A DNA stretch of 64,000 bases from Chryseobacterium sp. JM1 (GCF_000737715.1 NZ_JPRN01000002.1:1-64000); one strand, 5' to 3'; shown: positions 6,791 to 16,840, counted from the first letter of the stretch. Notes: generated from the sequence alone by a model not told the origin. Numbers and translations: made by a program.

Positions 6791-8750
6791 TAAACTTCAT
6801 CCTCTGAATCCTCACCGCATTTAAAATCGCCAGCATTGCTACTCCTACATCTGCGAATACAGCTTCCCACATCGTTGCCAGACCTCCGGCTCCGAGCGCT
6901 AAGACTACAGCTTTTACTGCAAAGGCAAGAACAATATTCTGCCAAACGATCTTTTTGGTTTGTTTACCGATATTGATCGCCATTGGTATTTTGCTTGGTT
7001 TATCATCCTGGATAACGACATCTGCGGTTTCAATCGTGGCATCGCTTCCGAGTCCTCCCATGGCAATTCCTACGTCGCTGAGTGCCACTACAGGGGCATC
7101 ATTCACACCATCGCCGACAAAAGCTACGGTTTGATTTTTTGCTTTGATTTCTTTTACTTTATTGACTTTGTCTTCCGGTAAGAGATCTCCAAAAGCACTG
7201 TCGATGCCCAGTTGGTCTGCTACATATTTAACAACGGTACTTTTATCACCGCTCAGCATGGTGGCTTTTACGCCCATTCTGTGCAGGTTGTCAACGGTTT
7301 CTTTGGCATCACTTTTTATACTGTCTGCAATGGTGATGTATCCTGCAAACTTTTTATCATAAGCTATGGCAATAAGTGTGTAGACAATATTGGCGTGGTT
7401 GGTATCGTAGCTGATATTGAATTTATCCATCAGCTTGAAATTACCAACCAGTAATTCTTTTCCATTGACTGAAGCTTTTAAACCATGCCCTGCAATTTCT
7501 TCCACATTTTCCAGAGGAATAGCATGATCAATCTCTCCTGCGTAATGATGGATTGCTGTGGCTACCGGGTGTGTACTTTTGCTTTCCAGTACATTGACCA
7601 GTTTCAGGATTTCGTCTTTATTGAATTCTGGATTGATGCTTACTTCCTGTACTTTGAATACGCCCTCCGTCATGGTTCCGGTTTTATCCATCACCACATT
7701 CTGAATTTCTGCGATACTGTCTAAGAAATTACTTCCTTTAAACAGAATTCCATTTCTGCTCGCTGCTCCAATTCCCCCGAAATATCCTAAAGGAATGGAG
7801 ATCACCAATGCACAAGGGCATGAGATCACCAGGAAGATCAAGGCTCTGTAAAGCCAGTCTCTGAACTGATAATCATCAACAAAGAAATACGGCAGAAGAC
7901 AGATTCCTATGGCCAGAAATACAACAATCGGGGTGTATACTTTTGCGAATTTTCTGATGAACAATTCGGTCGGGGCCTTCTGCGCGGTGGCGTTTTGAAC
8001 CAGTTCCAGAATTTTACTCAGTTTGCTGTCTTCGTAAGCGGTATTTACTTTTACGAGAGCAATACTGTTCATATTGATCATCCCTGCCAATACGGCTTCC
8101 CCTTTTGTCTTAGTGTCCGGTTTACTTTCACCGGTGAGCGCTGCGGTATTGAATGAAGCTGATTCAGTCATCAACTCACCGTCAAGGGCCAATTTTTCTC
8201 CGGGTTTCAGTTGGATGATATCTCCTATTTTGGTTTCTTTGGCTTTAATGGTCTTTGGCTGACTGGCTTCAATGATCGTCACCTCATCAGGTCGCTGATC
8301 CAATAAGGCCTTTATATTTCCTTTAGCCCTTGAAACCGCCATTCCTTGGAATACTTCTCCTACGGAATAGAAAAGCATTACGGCAACACCTTCGGGATAT
8401 TCCCCTATTACAAATGCACCTACTGTAGCGATTCCCATCAGGAAAAATTCGGAGAATACATCTCCCTTGATGATGCTTTCATAGGCTTCCTTTAAAACCG
8501 GAAGACCTACGGGAGCATAAGCTGCCAGATACCAGACTAAACGTACCCAACCTTTGAACCATTCTGTTTTTATATAATTGTCTAATGCTATTCCTATCAG
8601 CAACAGCACAAAAGAGATGATGGCAGGAAGAAACATCTGGAAAGGTGTTTTGTCTCCTGTATCGTGAGAGTGGTCATGCCCGTCTCCTTCTGAATGATCA
8701 TGCGTATGCTGTTCTTTCTTTTTCGGTTTTGTACTGCAACATTCTTCCAT
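6786..8750 (-). CDS. cadA: Zn/Cd/Pb-transporting P1B-type ATPase
   Basis: This 654-residue membrane pump uses ATP to export soft divalent metals. Visible motifs are TGES (206-209), the metal-site CPC (311-313), DKTGT with the phosphorylated Asp (355-359), a GDGVNDAP hinge, and a late membrane Lys (AVKAVVLALG) with ADVG, typical of the Zn/Cd/Pb class rather than the Cu class. There is no N-terminal HMA domain; instead there is a CC pair (residues 4-5) and a His/Asp/Glu-rich stretch (15-30) that can bind metal. It is the last gene of the efflux operon, 44 bp after the Fur-family gene, and has its own palindromic site upstream. Confidence 0.93.
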   Translation of the reverse strand: MEECCSTKPKKKEQHTHDHSEGDGHDHSHDTGDKTPFQMFLPAIISFVLLLIGIALDNYIKTEWFKGWVRLVWYLAAYAPVGLPVLKEAYESIIKGDVFSEFFLMGIATVGAFVIGEYPEGVAVMLFYSVGEVFQGMAVSRAKGNIKALLDQRPDEVTIIEASQPKTIKAKETKIGDIIQLKPGEKLALDGELMTESASFNTAALTGESKPDTKTKGEAVLAGMINMNSIALVKVNTAYEDSKLSKILELVQNATAQKAPTELFIRKFAKVYTPIVVFLAIGICLLPYFFVDDYQFRDWLYRALIFLVISCPCALVISIPLGYFGGIGAASRNGILFKGSNFLDSIAEIQNVVMDKTGTMTEGVFKVQEVSINPEFNKDEILKLVNVLESKSTHPVATAIHHYAGEIDHAIPLENVEEIAGHGLKASVNGKELLVGNFKLMDKFNISYDTNHANIVYTLIAIAYDKKFAGYITIADSIKSDAKETVDNLHRMGVKATMLSGDKSTVVKYVADQLGIDSAFGDLLPEDKVNKVKEIKAKNQTVAFVGDGVNDAPVVALSDVGIAMGGLGSDATIETADVVIQDDKPSKIPMAINIGKQTKKIVWQNIVLAFAVKAVVLALGAGGLATMWEAVFADVGVAMLAILNAVRIQRMKFN

Positions 8751-8787
8751 AAATACTATTTTGATGTAAAATTAGGGTTATACACGA

Positions 8788-8802
8788 TGCAATACTATTG
8801 CA
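8788..8802. promoter_or_regulatory. Palindromic operator TGCAATA-n-TATTGCA before cadA
   Basis: TGCAATACTATTGCA is a perfect 7-1-7 inverted repeat, the geometry common for Fur-family sites. It overlaps the stop codon of the Fur-like gene and sits about 38 bp upstream of the ATPase start. A sequence identical at 13 of 15 positions lies at 16862-16876 in the operon promoter. Binding by the Fur-like protein is inferred. Confidence 0.7.
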
Positions 8803-9214
8803 AACTTTCAAGACAGTTTTCGCAGATTCCTTTGGCAAAAAGTCTTATTTCATCTATTCTGAAATGGGTCTGAACATTTTCCGGGAAGGAAATATCTTCT
8901 CTGCAGGTGGTCTGTTTGCATATTTTGCAGTAAAAATGCAGATGCCAGTCTTTGTGGGTTTTCTCATCGCAGCCGTCATCACATAATTTATATTTTGTGG
9001 TGGTGTTTTCCTGTATGCTGTGGACAATTCCTTTTTCTTCGAACGTTTTCAGTGTCCGGTAAATCGTCGTTCTGTCTGCATTGTCAAAATGATTTTCCAC
9101 TTCCGAAAGGGACAGTGCAGCTTCCTGGGTACTCAAAAAATCATACACCAGAATCCGCATGCTGGTAGGCTTGGTATTTTTATCGATGAGTTTGTTTTCT
9201 ATATCTTTTTTCAT
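8795..9214 (-). CDS. Fur-family metal-responsive regulator
   Basis: The 139-residue protein has the Fur layout: a winged-helix DNA-binding half with the DRTTIYRTLKTFEEKG recognition region (about 47-62), then a dimerisation half with HLHFYC (91-96) and two CxxC pairs (96-99 and 131-134) that form a structural zinc site. It lies between the CDF exporter gene and the P1B-ATPase gene, so the likely signal is zinc or another divalent metal, as in Zur. Palindromes at 8788 and 16862 are candidate operators. A Fur-type protein controlling efflux is less common than MerR or ArsR control; whether it represses or activates cannot be told from sequence. Confidence 0.85.
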   Translation of the reverse strand: MKKDIENKLIDKNTKPTSMRILVYDFLSTQEAALSLSEVENHFDNADRTTIYRTLKTFEEKGIVHSIQENTTTKYKLCDDGCDEKTHKDWHLHFYCKICKQTTCREDISFPENVQTHFRIDEIRLFAKGICENCLESLQ

Positions 9215-9229
9215 TTTTACAATTAATTT

Positions 9230-10126
9230 TTAAAGATGCATTTCCTGTTCTTCATAGCCTTCCTCTTCAATCTGAAAGGTCGTATGACTGATTTTAAAAT
9301 TCGCTGTAGTAACTTCCGTCAAAGTTTTCAGCAATGGATTCTGAGCTGTTCCGGTATCTCTGACAATATGTGCGCTCATGGCATTGACGCTTGATGTCAA
9401 TGACCACACATGAAGATCATGAACATCTTTCACTCCCGGAACTTCTTCCAGTGATTGACGAAGCTTGTGAATATCTACATCTTTCGGAGTTCCTTCCAAT
9501 AATACATTAACGGCCTCTTTCAGCAAACGCCAGGTTCTGGGGAAAATCAAAAGACCAATCAATGCAGAAATAATTGGATCAGCATAATACCAACCTGTTG
9601 TCAACATAATAACTCCGGCGATCATGACTCCGATGGAAGTAAGCATATCCGAAAGCACTTCAAAATAAGCACCTTTCATATTCAGGCTTCCTTCTGAATC
9701 TTTTCTAAGGATCATCATTCCGATGATGTTGACGACAAGTCCTATTCCGGCTACAATCAACATTGTTTTACTCTGGACTGCGGGAGGATTCTGAAACCTT
9801 TGGTAAGCTTCGTACAATACATACAGGGAAATACCCAGTAATACGACAGCGTTGATTACGGCTGCCAATATCTCTGTCCGGTAATATCCAAATGTTTTAG
9901 AAGCATCTGCTTTTCGTTCGCCTATTTTGATGGCGATAAATGCCAAAAACAATCCTACCACATCGGTCAACATATGTGCAGCATCCGCCATTAGCGCAAG
10001 ACTTTGGGTAACGAGACCGCCGATTACCTCAGCGATCATATAGGTTCCGCTCAGCAACAGGACAAAAAGCAGATTCTTTTTATGTCTGCTGGCCGGTGAA
10101 CCTATTTGTGTTTTTATTTCTTCCAT
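9230..10126 (-). CDS. Cation diffusion facilitator (Zn/Cd/Co exporter, CzcD-like)
   Basis: The start is set at the ATG at 10126 (MEEIKTQIG), giving 298 residues; the frame stays open 66 bp upstream but that part overlaps the preceding gene. It has about six membrane segments. The transport site is visible in ADAAHMLTD (Asp48, His51, Asp55) and in EVLSDMLTS of a later segment. The C-terminal cytosolic domain carries HDLHVWS and a HIV-containing strand typical of CDF dimers. It exports divalent metals from cytoplasm to periplasm by proton antiport. It follows the bestrophin-like gene and precedes the Fur-family gene by 15 bp. Confidence 0.9.
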   Translation of the reverse strand: MEEIKTQIGSPASRHKKNLLFVLLLSGTYMIAEVIGGLVTQSLALMADAAHMLTDVVGLFLAFIAIKIGERKADASKTFGYYRTEILAAVINAVVLLGISLYVLYEAYQRFQNPPAVQSKTMLIVAGIGLVVNIIGMMILRKDSEGSLNMKGAYFEVLSDMLTSIGVMIAGVIMLTTGWYYADPIISALIGLLIFPRTWRLLKEAVNVLLEGTPKDVDIHKLRQSLEEVPGVKDVHDLHVWSLTSSVNAMSAHIVRDTGTAQNPLLKTLTEVTTANFKISHTTFQIEEEGYEEQEMHL

Positions 10127-10148
10127 GTTTTTCTGAAATTTTAATTGA

Positions 10149-11030
10149 TCACATTTCGTAATACAAAGAATTATCTTTTTTGACGGGAACATTCTGATCT
10201 CCTGTCATCTGTTTAATATTAATTTCGATGGTCTGTGCCAATGAGGTCACAGGTGTGTCTACAGGTCCGTTTTCAAAAGGATCCTGCATGATAATGGAGG
10301 TTTTCTCTATGGCAAGAAACATAACCGGAATCAGGAACGTAATGATAATTTCAACAGCCAGCTGTGCATCATCCAGTCCAAAAGGAAGGATAGCTGCAAA
10401 AACATAGATTAAGGTATGCAGCAAAATACTGTACGATCTTGGGAATACTGTATTCTTCAGCCTTTCACATTTCCCCATACTGTCGCAGAGTCTGGTGATG
10501 ATGTCATTTAGCTGCATCTGTTGAAAATCCGTTAAGCCTTTTGAAGAAGCTGTCTCTCTGAGCTGTTGGGAATGGGCATCCAGAAGTGCATTCGGAACAT
10601 TGGCCGCTTTGATCTGATGTTGATCCAGATAGTTCTGAACCCGATCTGAAAAAGGCTGCCTTCTCAGAGATTCACCAAGTGCGTAGGTCCAGATAATCTG
10701 TCTTTCTGCAAATTCCTTGATGATCTTATCTTCTCCCGCCGGAAAAAACTGGATAACCAATCTCATCAGCGTTCTTGAATCATTCACTATCGCACCCCAG
10801 ACGGTTCTGGCTTCCCACCATCTTTCGTAGGATTGGGAAGTACGGAACGCCAGCAGCAATGATACGGCTGTTCCCAAAAGAGCAGGAATATTAAGGGGAA
10901 GTGAAATTTTCCGGAACCATGGGAGAAGGTCTAATAATCCTATGGATACAGCAAATATTCCCATATACAGGATCTGGGTTTTTATTTCACGGATGAAATA
11001 CCAGATGGATATTTTCTTGTTTAACAGCAT
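10149..11030 (-). CDS. Bestrophin-family membrane channel
   Basis: Start chosen at the ATG at 11030 (MLLNKKISIWYFI), giving 293 residues; the frame is open to 11105 but the added part is not family-like. The sequence shows the bestrophin/YneE pattern: four hydrophobic segments, LGTAVSLLLAFRTSQSYERWWEARTVWG in the first half, and PFENGPVDTPVTSLAQTIE near the end, where a conserved acidic patch lies after the last membrane segment. Bacterial members form pentameric ion channels, cation-selective in the Klebsiella homolog. It sits between czcB and the CDF gene. A role in charge balance during metal export is speculation. Confidence 0.85.
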   Translation of the reverse strand: MLLNKKISIWYFIREIKTQILYMGIFAVSIGLLDLLPWFRKISLPLNIPALLGTAVSLLLAFRTSQSYERWWEARTVWGAIVNDSRTLMRLVIQFFPAGEDKIIKEFAERQIIWTYALGESLRRQPFSDRVQNYLDQHQIKAANVPNALLDAHSQQLRETASSKGLTDFQQMQLNDIITRLCDSMGKCERLKNTVFPRSYSILLHTLIYVFAAILPFGLDDAQLAVEIIITFLIPVMFLAIEKTSIIMQDPFENGPVDTPVTSLAQTIEINIKQMTGDQNVPVKKDNSLYYEM

Positions 11031-11160
11031 AACTGAATGATGTATTAGAATGTTTCTTATATTCTGACTCTGAAAATGTACCGTAAACACCTCTAATTTA
11101 GGCATAAAAATCGGTAGTTCTTCCGGCCTGTTTCTATAAATCGATTATCATTTCCTTATT

Positions 11161-12423
11161 TTAATGCTCATGGCCGCCGGAATTAGAGAGCTTGGCATTA
11201 ACGAAAAAGGCTCCTTTCACCAAAATTCTGGCATCAGCAGGAATTCCTTTGACAGGCGTAATGGCTGTATAGCCCATATCTGATGTCCCTTTTATCACTT
11301 CTACTTTTTCAAAATTCAAAGTCTTTTTATGTTCGGCAGCTTCTCCTTTTTCATTTTTGTGATCGTCTCCACCTTCTTCCTCTTCATGCTCCTCCGGTTT
11401 TTTATCGGTACGGATGAAGACGTAGTATTTTCCGTCTGCTTCTACGATGGCTTCATTAGGAACGGCAGGTGTTGTGTTTTTATCCAGGCTGACAATCCCG
11501 GTGATATTCATTCCATCGATGAGGCCTGCTTTATTTCCGGTTACTGTGCCGTGTACCGAAACGGTTTTGCTTTCGTTTTCAAAAGAAGATCCTACACTGT
11601 ACACCATAGCATCATATTCAGTTTCAGGATTATTGGTCAGTTTGAAATGGACGATCTGCCCTACTCTCATTTTAGGAAGGTCTTTTTCAAAAACCTGCAG
11701 ATCAAGGTGAATAGAATTATTATCGATGACCTCCGCTACAGGTGACGAAACATCTACATAACTTCCGATCTGCGCTGAAATACTGCTTACGGTTCCGCTA
11801 ATTGGTGCGGTAATCACCAATCCTGATCTCATATTGCCATTATTTACTTTCCCCGGACTGATTCCCATCATCTGAAGCTGTCTCAGAAGGGAAGCTTTTT
11901 TCGTTCTCAGGGTTTTAAGCTCTGCATCTGAACTCTGCAGATTTTTCTTGGCGCCTGCATCATTATCAAAAAGCTCACGCTGTCTTCTGTATTCCTGCTC
12001 TGCATAGGTAATTCTGCTGTTCGTCGTCAGATATTCTTCCTGTAACTGGATAAATTCAGGATTCGCAATAGTGGCAATCACCTGCCCTTTTTTTACAATG
12101 CTTCCTACCTGTACATTCAGCGTTTTGATCACTCCTCCGTACAGAGAGGTGATAGTCGCTTTATTATTATTGGGAACTCTCAGAAGTCCGTTGGCTTTTA
12201 CGGTGGAAGTAAGTTCCTTCATCTCGATGGGACCTAAAGATATCCCGACGGATTTGATCTGATCTTCCGTTAGTGAAGCAATAGTCTGGGGTGCTTCTTC
12301 ATGACCGGCTTCAGCTTTTTCTGTCTTCACTTCTGGTTTTTGTGCAGGCGTTTCTTTTTTTCCGCAGCTTAAAAGTAAAAGTGCCGTGACGGTCAGAGAT
12401 ATGATATTGTGCTTTATTTTCAT
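11161..12423 (-). CDS. czcB: RND efflux periplasmic adaptor (CzcB/CusB family)
   Basis: The 420-residue lipoprotein (LLLLSC, Cys20) is a membrane-fusion protein linking the RND pump to the outer-membrane factor. It has the barrel-sandwich halves (GGVIKTLNVQVGSIVKKGQ, about 93-111, and ITAPISGTVSSISAQIG further on), an alpha-hairpin between them, and a beta-barrel. A His/Glu/Asp-rich insert (about 341-368; HEEEEGGDDH and EHKK) and the terminal GGHEH could bind metal. It starts 1 bp after the pump gene ends and is cotranscribed with it. Confidence 0.92.
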   Translation of the reverse strand: MKIKHNIISLTVTALLLLSCGKKETPAQKPEVKTEKAEAGHEEAPQTIASLTEDQIKSVGISLGPIEMKELTSTVKANGLLRVPNNNKATITSLYGGVIKTLNVQVGSIVKKGQVIATIANPEFIQLQEEYLTTNSRITYAEQEYRRQRELFDNDAGAKKNLQSSDAELKTLRTKKASLLRQLQMMGISPGKVNNGNMRSGLVITAPISGTVSSISAQIGSYVDVSSPVAEVIDNNSIHLDLQVFEKDLPKMRVGQIVHFKLTNNPETEYDAMVYSVGSSFENESKTVSVHGTVTGNKAGLIDGMNITGIVSLDKNTTPAVPNEAIVEADGKYYVFIRTDKKPEEHEEEEGGDDHKNEKGEAAEHKKTLNFEKVEVIKGTSDMGYTAITPVKGIPADARILVKGAFFVNAKLSNSGGHEH

Positions 12424-12424
12424 G

Positions 12425-15400
12425 TTATTTATTGATGATTGAATTAATGGTAACTACAGATTGGTTGACCTGCTGAATGGATTCTAAGTATTTTAACTGA
12501 ATATTGGTAGCGGTCTGCAGGGCAAAAAGATATTCTACATAAGAGATTTCTCCTGTTTTGTAGCCTAACTGAGCTGCTTTGACAATTTTTTCCGCATTCG
12601 GGATGGCCTGACTTACATAATATTCATACTGCTGTGTATCCTGCTGATATTGCCCGAAAGCGTTTTCAAGCTGCGTCGAAAGTTGTTTCTGCTGCATCTT
12701 CGCATTGGTTTCAGCGGCATATTTTTCATATTCCAAAGACTGCATTCTCGCTTTTGTTGCTCCAAACGTCAACGGAATGGCAACGCCTACAGAAAACGAA
12801 TTGAAACGGTCTCCGGCATTATAAAATTTCTCCTGCCCGTTTTTGGTATGCAAACCAATCAATGACTGACTTGTCAGACCAAGGCTGAATTCAGGAAGTC
12901 CCTGTGATTTTTCCACATTTTTATTCTTTTCGGCAATTTCCATTTCATGATAAAAAGCTTTAACCGTAGGATTATTGGCGACTGATGAACTGTCCAGAAT
13001 ATTTTCGGTCTTCAAAGGTTCATAATCGCTTTTAAACGGAACTTCGAAATTCTCGGAGGTATTCAGTAATGTCTTTAAATTTTTATAGGCATTGTTTAAA
13101 TACACTTCATTCTGTTTCAGCAGCAGATTGATTTCTCCTTTTTGGGTTTCTGCTGTATTAATTTCAATCTTCTTGATATCTCCTGCTTTAAATCTTACCG
13201 TTGCAATCCTGATAAAATCCTGATAAAGGCTGTCAAGATCTTTCAGTTTAAACTTATTGTACTGAAGATATTCGATCTGATAATAATAGGTTCTTACCTG
13301 TTTTGTAAGTTCATTCGCCGAAACTTCTTTATCGATCTGTCTGGTTTTTATATTTTCAGTGATCAATTCTCTCCTTGCTTTGAACAGCGTAGGAAAAGGA
13401 ATACTCTGCGAAATGGCAAATGACTGGTCGAATTTCGGACTGTTGTATTGCCCAAGCTGTGCTTCAAAATTTAATTTGGGAAGTTCTTTTGCGGTCCCTT
13501 TCAAAGCTTCTGCTGATTTTATATTCAGATCTTTTGATTTTAAAACCAAATTGTTTTCGGCGGCCATTTCTACTGCCTGATCTACGGAAATTGGTCTGGT
13601 CTGCGCATTGAACGTCTGTCCGAACATCAGAAATCCAAGAACAATAACTGTTATTATGGGCTTAATTCTATTCATGTTTCGTGGAATCTTTGAATTAAAA
13701 ATAATATAGAGCATCGGCAGAACAAATAAGGTAAGGAATGTAGCGGTCACCAATCCTCCGATGACTACGGTTGCCAATGGTTTCTGTACCTCAGCTCCCG
13801 CTCCAGTAGAAATCGCCATCGGTAAAAATCCTAAGGAAGCTACCGTTGCGGTCATCAGAACGGGTCTTAATCTGGTTTTCGTTCCTTCATATACCCTCTT
13901 CAATACATCCGTCTCGCCCTCTTTTTCAAGTTGGTTAAAGGTTCCGATCAAAACAATTCCGTTAAGAACTGCGACTCCAAAAAGCGCAATAAACCCGATT
14001 CCGGCACTGATACTGAACGGCATATCTCTTAAAAGAAGGGCAAATACACCTCCGATGGCACTCATCGGAATGGCTGTAAAGATCAATGCAGCCTGCTTAA
14101 ATGAGTGGAAGGTGAAATAAAGCAACATAAAAATCAAAAACAGGGAAACCGGAACTGCGATCATCAGACGCTTGCTGGCTTCCTGCAGATTTTCAAACTG
14201 GCCGCCATAAGTAAAATAGTATCCGGAAGGTAACTTGATTTGTTGATCCAGTTTCGCCTGAATATCTTTTACCACACTTTGCACGTCACGACCTTTTACA
14301 TTGAATCCGATTACGATTCTTCTTTTTCCTTCTTCACGGCTGATCTGTGCAGGACCCAGTTTATAGCTGACATTGGCTACCTGCGAAAGCGGAATCTGAG
14401 CCCCTGTCCCGGTCGAGATCATTAAATTATTCACATCATCGATATTCGTTCTGTGAAGGCTGTCGAGACGGACTACAAGATCAAAACGTCTTTCGTTTTC
14501 AAAAACCTGACCGGCTGCTTTTCCGGCAAAGGCTGTACTTACGGCATTGTTTACATCTTCTATATTTAAACCATAATTGGCCATTCTTGTTCTGTCGTAT
14601 TCTACGTTGATCTGGGGAAGTCCGCTTATCCTTTCGATCTGAGGAGGCGTTGCACCATCCACGGTCTGGATGATCTTTCCTACTTTATCTGCATAAATAG
14701 ACAGTGAATCCAGATTCTCCCCGAAAATCTTAACGGCAACATCCTGTCTGATCCCAGTCATCAGCTCATTGAAACGCATCTGAATCGGCTGATTCTTTTC
14801 AAAAAACACACCGGGAATGGTTTCCAGTTTTTCACTGATCTCATCGGCGAGTTCTGTATAAGATTTTTTTGATTTCCATTCGCTTTGTGGTTTTAAAACG
14901 ACAATCAGGTCGGTGGCTTCAGGAGGCATCGGATCGGTAGGAACCTCAGCGGAACCGGTTTTTCCTACGACCATTTTCACCTCATCAAACTGTTTGATAA
15001 TTCTTGAAGCCTGCATGGAGGTTTCGATACTCTGACTGAGTGAACTTCCCTGCGGCAGAATACAGTGGAATGCATAATCTCCTTCCTGTAACTGCGGAAT
15101 AAATTCACCACCCATATTTTTGAAAATAAAGGCACTGATGACGAAAATAAAAATAGTGGCCGAAACAATGATGTATTTTACTTTAACAGCTTTATGCAAC
15201 ATCGGCTGATAGATCTTCTGCAGGAAGTTCATCATCTTATCTGAAAAAGTTTCTTTATGCGAAATCTTTTTGGACAGGAATAAGGCGCTCATCATCGGAA
15301 TATAGGTCAGGGAAAGGATCAATGCTCCTAAAATGGCAAATCCTACTGTCTTAGCCATTGGCGTAAACATTTTCCCTTCTACTCCGGCCAATGTAAGAAT

Positions 15401-16786
15401 CGGGATGTAAACGATAAGGATAATGATTTCTCCGAAAGCCGCGCTGCTTCTGATTTTTGAGGCAGAAAGGAAAACCTCCTCGTCCATTTCGCTTTGGGTA
15501 AGATTCCGTACCGATTTCCTTACGCCTAAATGATGCAAGGTGGCTTCAACAATGATCACGGCGCCATCCACAATCAATCCGAAATCTATGGCTCCAAGGC
15601 TCATTAAATTGGCACTGACTCCGAAAACATTCATCATTCCCAAAGCAAAAAGCAGGGATAATGGAATGGCTGAAGCTACGATAAGTCCGGCTCTGAGGTT
15701 TCCAAGGAAAACCACCAATACGAAAATAACGATCAGGGCACCTTCTATCAGGTTCTTTTCAACGGTATTGATAGCTCTTCCGACAAGATCTGTTCTATCC
15801 AGGAAAGGTTCTATCACCACATCATCGGGAAGGGATTTCTGAATGGTTGGGATTTTAGCTTTAATCAGGTTGACAACGTCGTTACTATTGGCTCCTTTCA
15901 GCATCATGACGACACCGCCTACGGCATCTACTTTTCCGTTGTAGGTCAGTGCTCCGTAACGTACTGCACTTCCGAGACGTACATCTGCAACGTCTTTTAT
16001 AAAAATGGGAACGCTTCCTGTTTCGTTTTTAACGGAAATATTTTTAATGTCTTCCAATGAGGTGACAAAGCCAATTCCACGGATGAAATAGGCATTGGGT
16101 TTTTTGTCTATATAAGCTCCACCTGTATTCTGGTTGTTTTTTTCTAAGGCTGTAAAAATATCGGAAATGCTTACGCCCATCGCTTTGAGGCGGTCTGGAC
16201 TTACTCCTACTTCATACTGTTTCAATTCACCTCCGAAGCTGTTGATTTCTGCTACACCCGGCGTACCGTTCAGCTGTCTGCGGACAATCCAGTCCTGCAT
16301 GGTGCGGAGTTCTTTGGCTGAATATTTCTTTTCACTGCCTTTTTTCGGGTGTAGAATATACTGATATACTTCCCCAAGACCTGTACTTACAGGGGCAAGT
16401 TCGGGAGTTCCCACTCCTTTGGGGATTTCTTCAACAGCCAGCTTCAACTGTTCATTGATCAGCTGTCTGGCGAAATAAACGTCTACATTTTCTTTGAATA
16501 CCACAGTGATCACGGAAAGTCCGAATCTTGAAATACTTCTGGTTTCCTGGATATCCGGAACATTGGCAATACTCTGCTCTATGGGAAAGGTAACAAGCTG
16601 CTCTACTTCCTGTCCTGCAAGTGTAGGACACGCCGTGATGATCTGCACCTGATTGTTGGTAATATCAGGAACAGCATCTATGGGAAGTTTTGTAGCACTC
16701 CATACGCCCCAGATGATGAGAAGCAGGGTCATGATACCAACGACCACCTTGTTTTTGATACTGAATTTTATGATTTTATCTAACAC
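12425..16786 (-). CDS. czcA: CzcA-type heavy-metal RND pump fused to a CzcC/TolC-like outer-membrane factor
   Basis: This 1453-residue polypeptide holds a full HME-RND inner-membrane antiporter (residues 1 to about 1035) and a full outer-membrane factor (about 1038-1453). The divalent-metal signature DFGLIVDGAVIIVE gives Asp401, Asp407 and Glu414, as in Czc-type (Zn/Co/Cd) pumps rather than Cu/Ag pumps. At the junction, MNRIKPIITVIVLGF followed by NAQ looks like a complete signal peptide beginning at Met1038 (codon at 13675). The second part has paired coiled-coil OEP repeats (for example LYQDFIRIATVRFKAGDI). Either signal peptidase cuts the chain or translation restarts at 13675. Similar fusions occur in other Bacteroidota. 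Confidence 0.92.
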   Translation of the reverse strand: MLDKIIKFSIKNKVVVGIMTLLLIIWGVWSATKLPIDAVPDITNNQVQIITACPTLAGQEVEQLVTFPIEQSIANVPDIQETRSISRFGLSVITVVFKENVDVYFARQLINEQLKLAVEEIPKGVGTPELAPVSTGLGEVYQYILHPKKGSEKKYSAKELRTMQDWIVRRQLNGTPGVAEINSFGGELKQYEVGVSPDRLKAMGVSISDIFTALEKNNQNTGGAYIDKKPNAYFIRGIGFVTSLEDIKNISVKNETGSVPIFIKDVADVRLGSAVRYGALTYNGKVDAVGGVVMMLKGANSNDVVNLIKAKIPTIQKSLPDDVVIEPFLDRTDLVGRAINTVEKNLIEGALIVIFVLVVFLGNLRAGLIVASAIPLSLLFALGMMNVFGVSANLMSLGAIDFGLIVDGAVIIVEATLHHLGVRKSVRNLTQSEMDEEVFLSASKIRSSAAFGEIIILIVYIPILTLAGVEGKMFTPMAKTVGFAILGALILSLTYIPMMSALFLSKKISHKETFSDKMMNFLQKIYQPMLHKAVKVKYIIVSATIFIFVISAFIFKNMGGEFIPQLQEGDYAFHCILPQGSSLSQSIETSMQASRIIKQFDEVKMVVGKTGSAEVPTDPMPPEATDLIVVLKPQSEWKSKKSYTELADEISEKLETIPGVFFEKNQPIQMRFNELMTGIRQDVAVKIFGENLDSLSIYADKVGKIIQTVDGATPPQIERISGLPQINVEYDRTRMANYGLNIEDVNNAVSTAFAGKAAGQVFENERRFDLVVRLDSLHRTNIDDVNNLMISTGTGAQIPLSQVANVSYKLGPAQISREEGKRRIVIGFNVKGRDVQSVVKDIQAKLDQQIKLPSGYYFTYGGQFENLQEASKRLMIAVPVSLFLIFMLLYFTFHSFKQAALIFTAIPMSAIGGVFALLLRDMPFSISAGIGFIALFGVAVLNGIVLIGTFNQLEKEGETDVLKRVYEGTKTRLRPVLMTATVASLGFLPMAISTGAGAEVQKPLATVVIGGLVTATFLTLFVLPMLYIIFNSKIPRNMNRIKPIITVIVLGFLMFGQTFNAQTRPISVDQAVEMAAENNLVLKSKDLNIKSAEALKGTAKELPKLNFEAQLGQYNSPKFDQSFAISQSIPFPTLFKARRELITENIKTRQIDKEVSANELTKQVRTYYYQIEYLQYNKFKLKDLDSLYQDFIRIATVRFKAGDIKKIEINTAETQKGEINLLLKQNEVYLNNAYKNLKTLLNTSENFEVPFKSDYEPLKTENILDSSSVANNPTVKAFYHEMEIAEKNKNVEKSQGLPEFSLGLTSQSLIGLHTKNGQEKFYNAGDRFNSFSVGVAIPLTFGATKARMQSLEYEKYAAETNAKMQQKQLSTQLENAFGQYQQDTQQYEYYVSQAIPNAEKIVKAAQLGYKTGEISYVEYLFALQTATNIQLKYLESIQQVNQSVVTINSIINK

Positions 16787-16840
16787 GATCTGTATTTAAT
16801 TTTTTATTGGTAATAACTGCATACGGCGATAATGCCGTTG

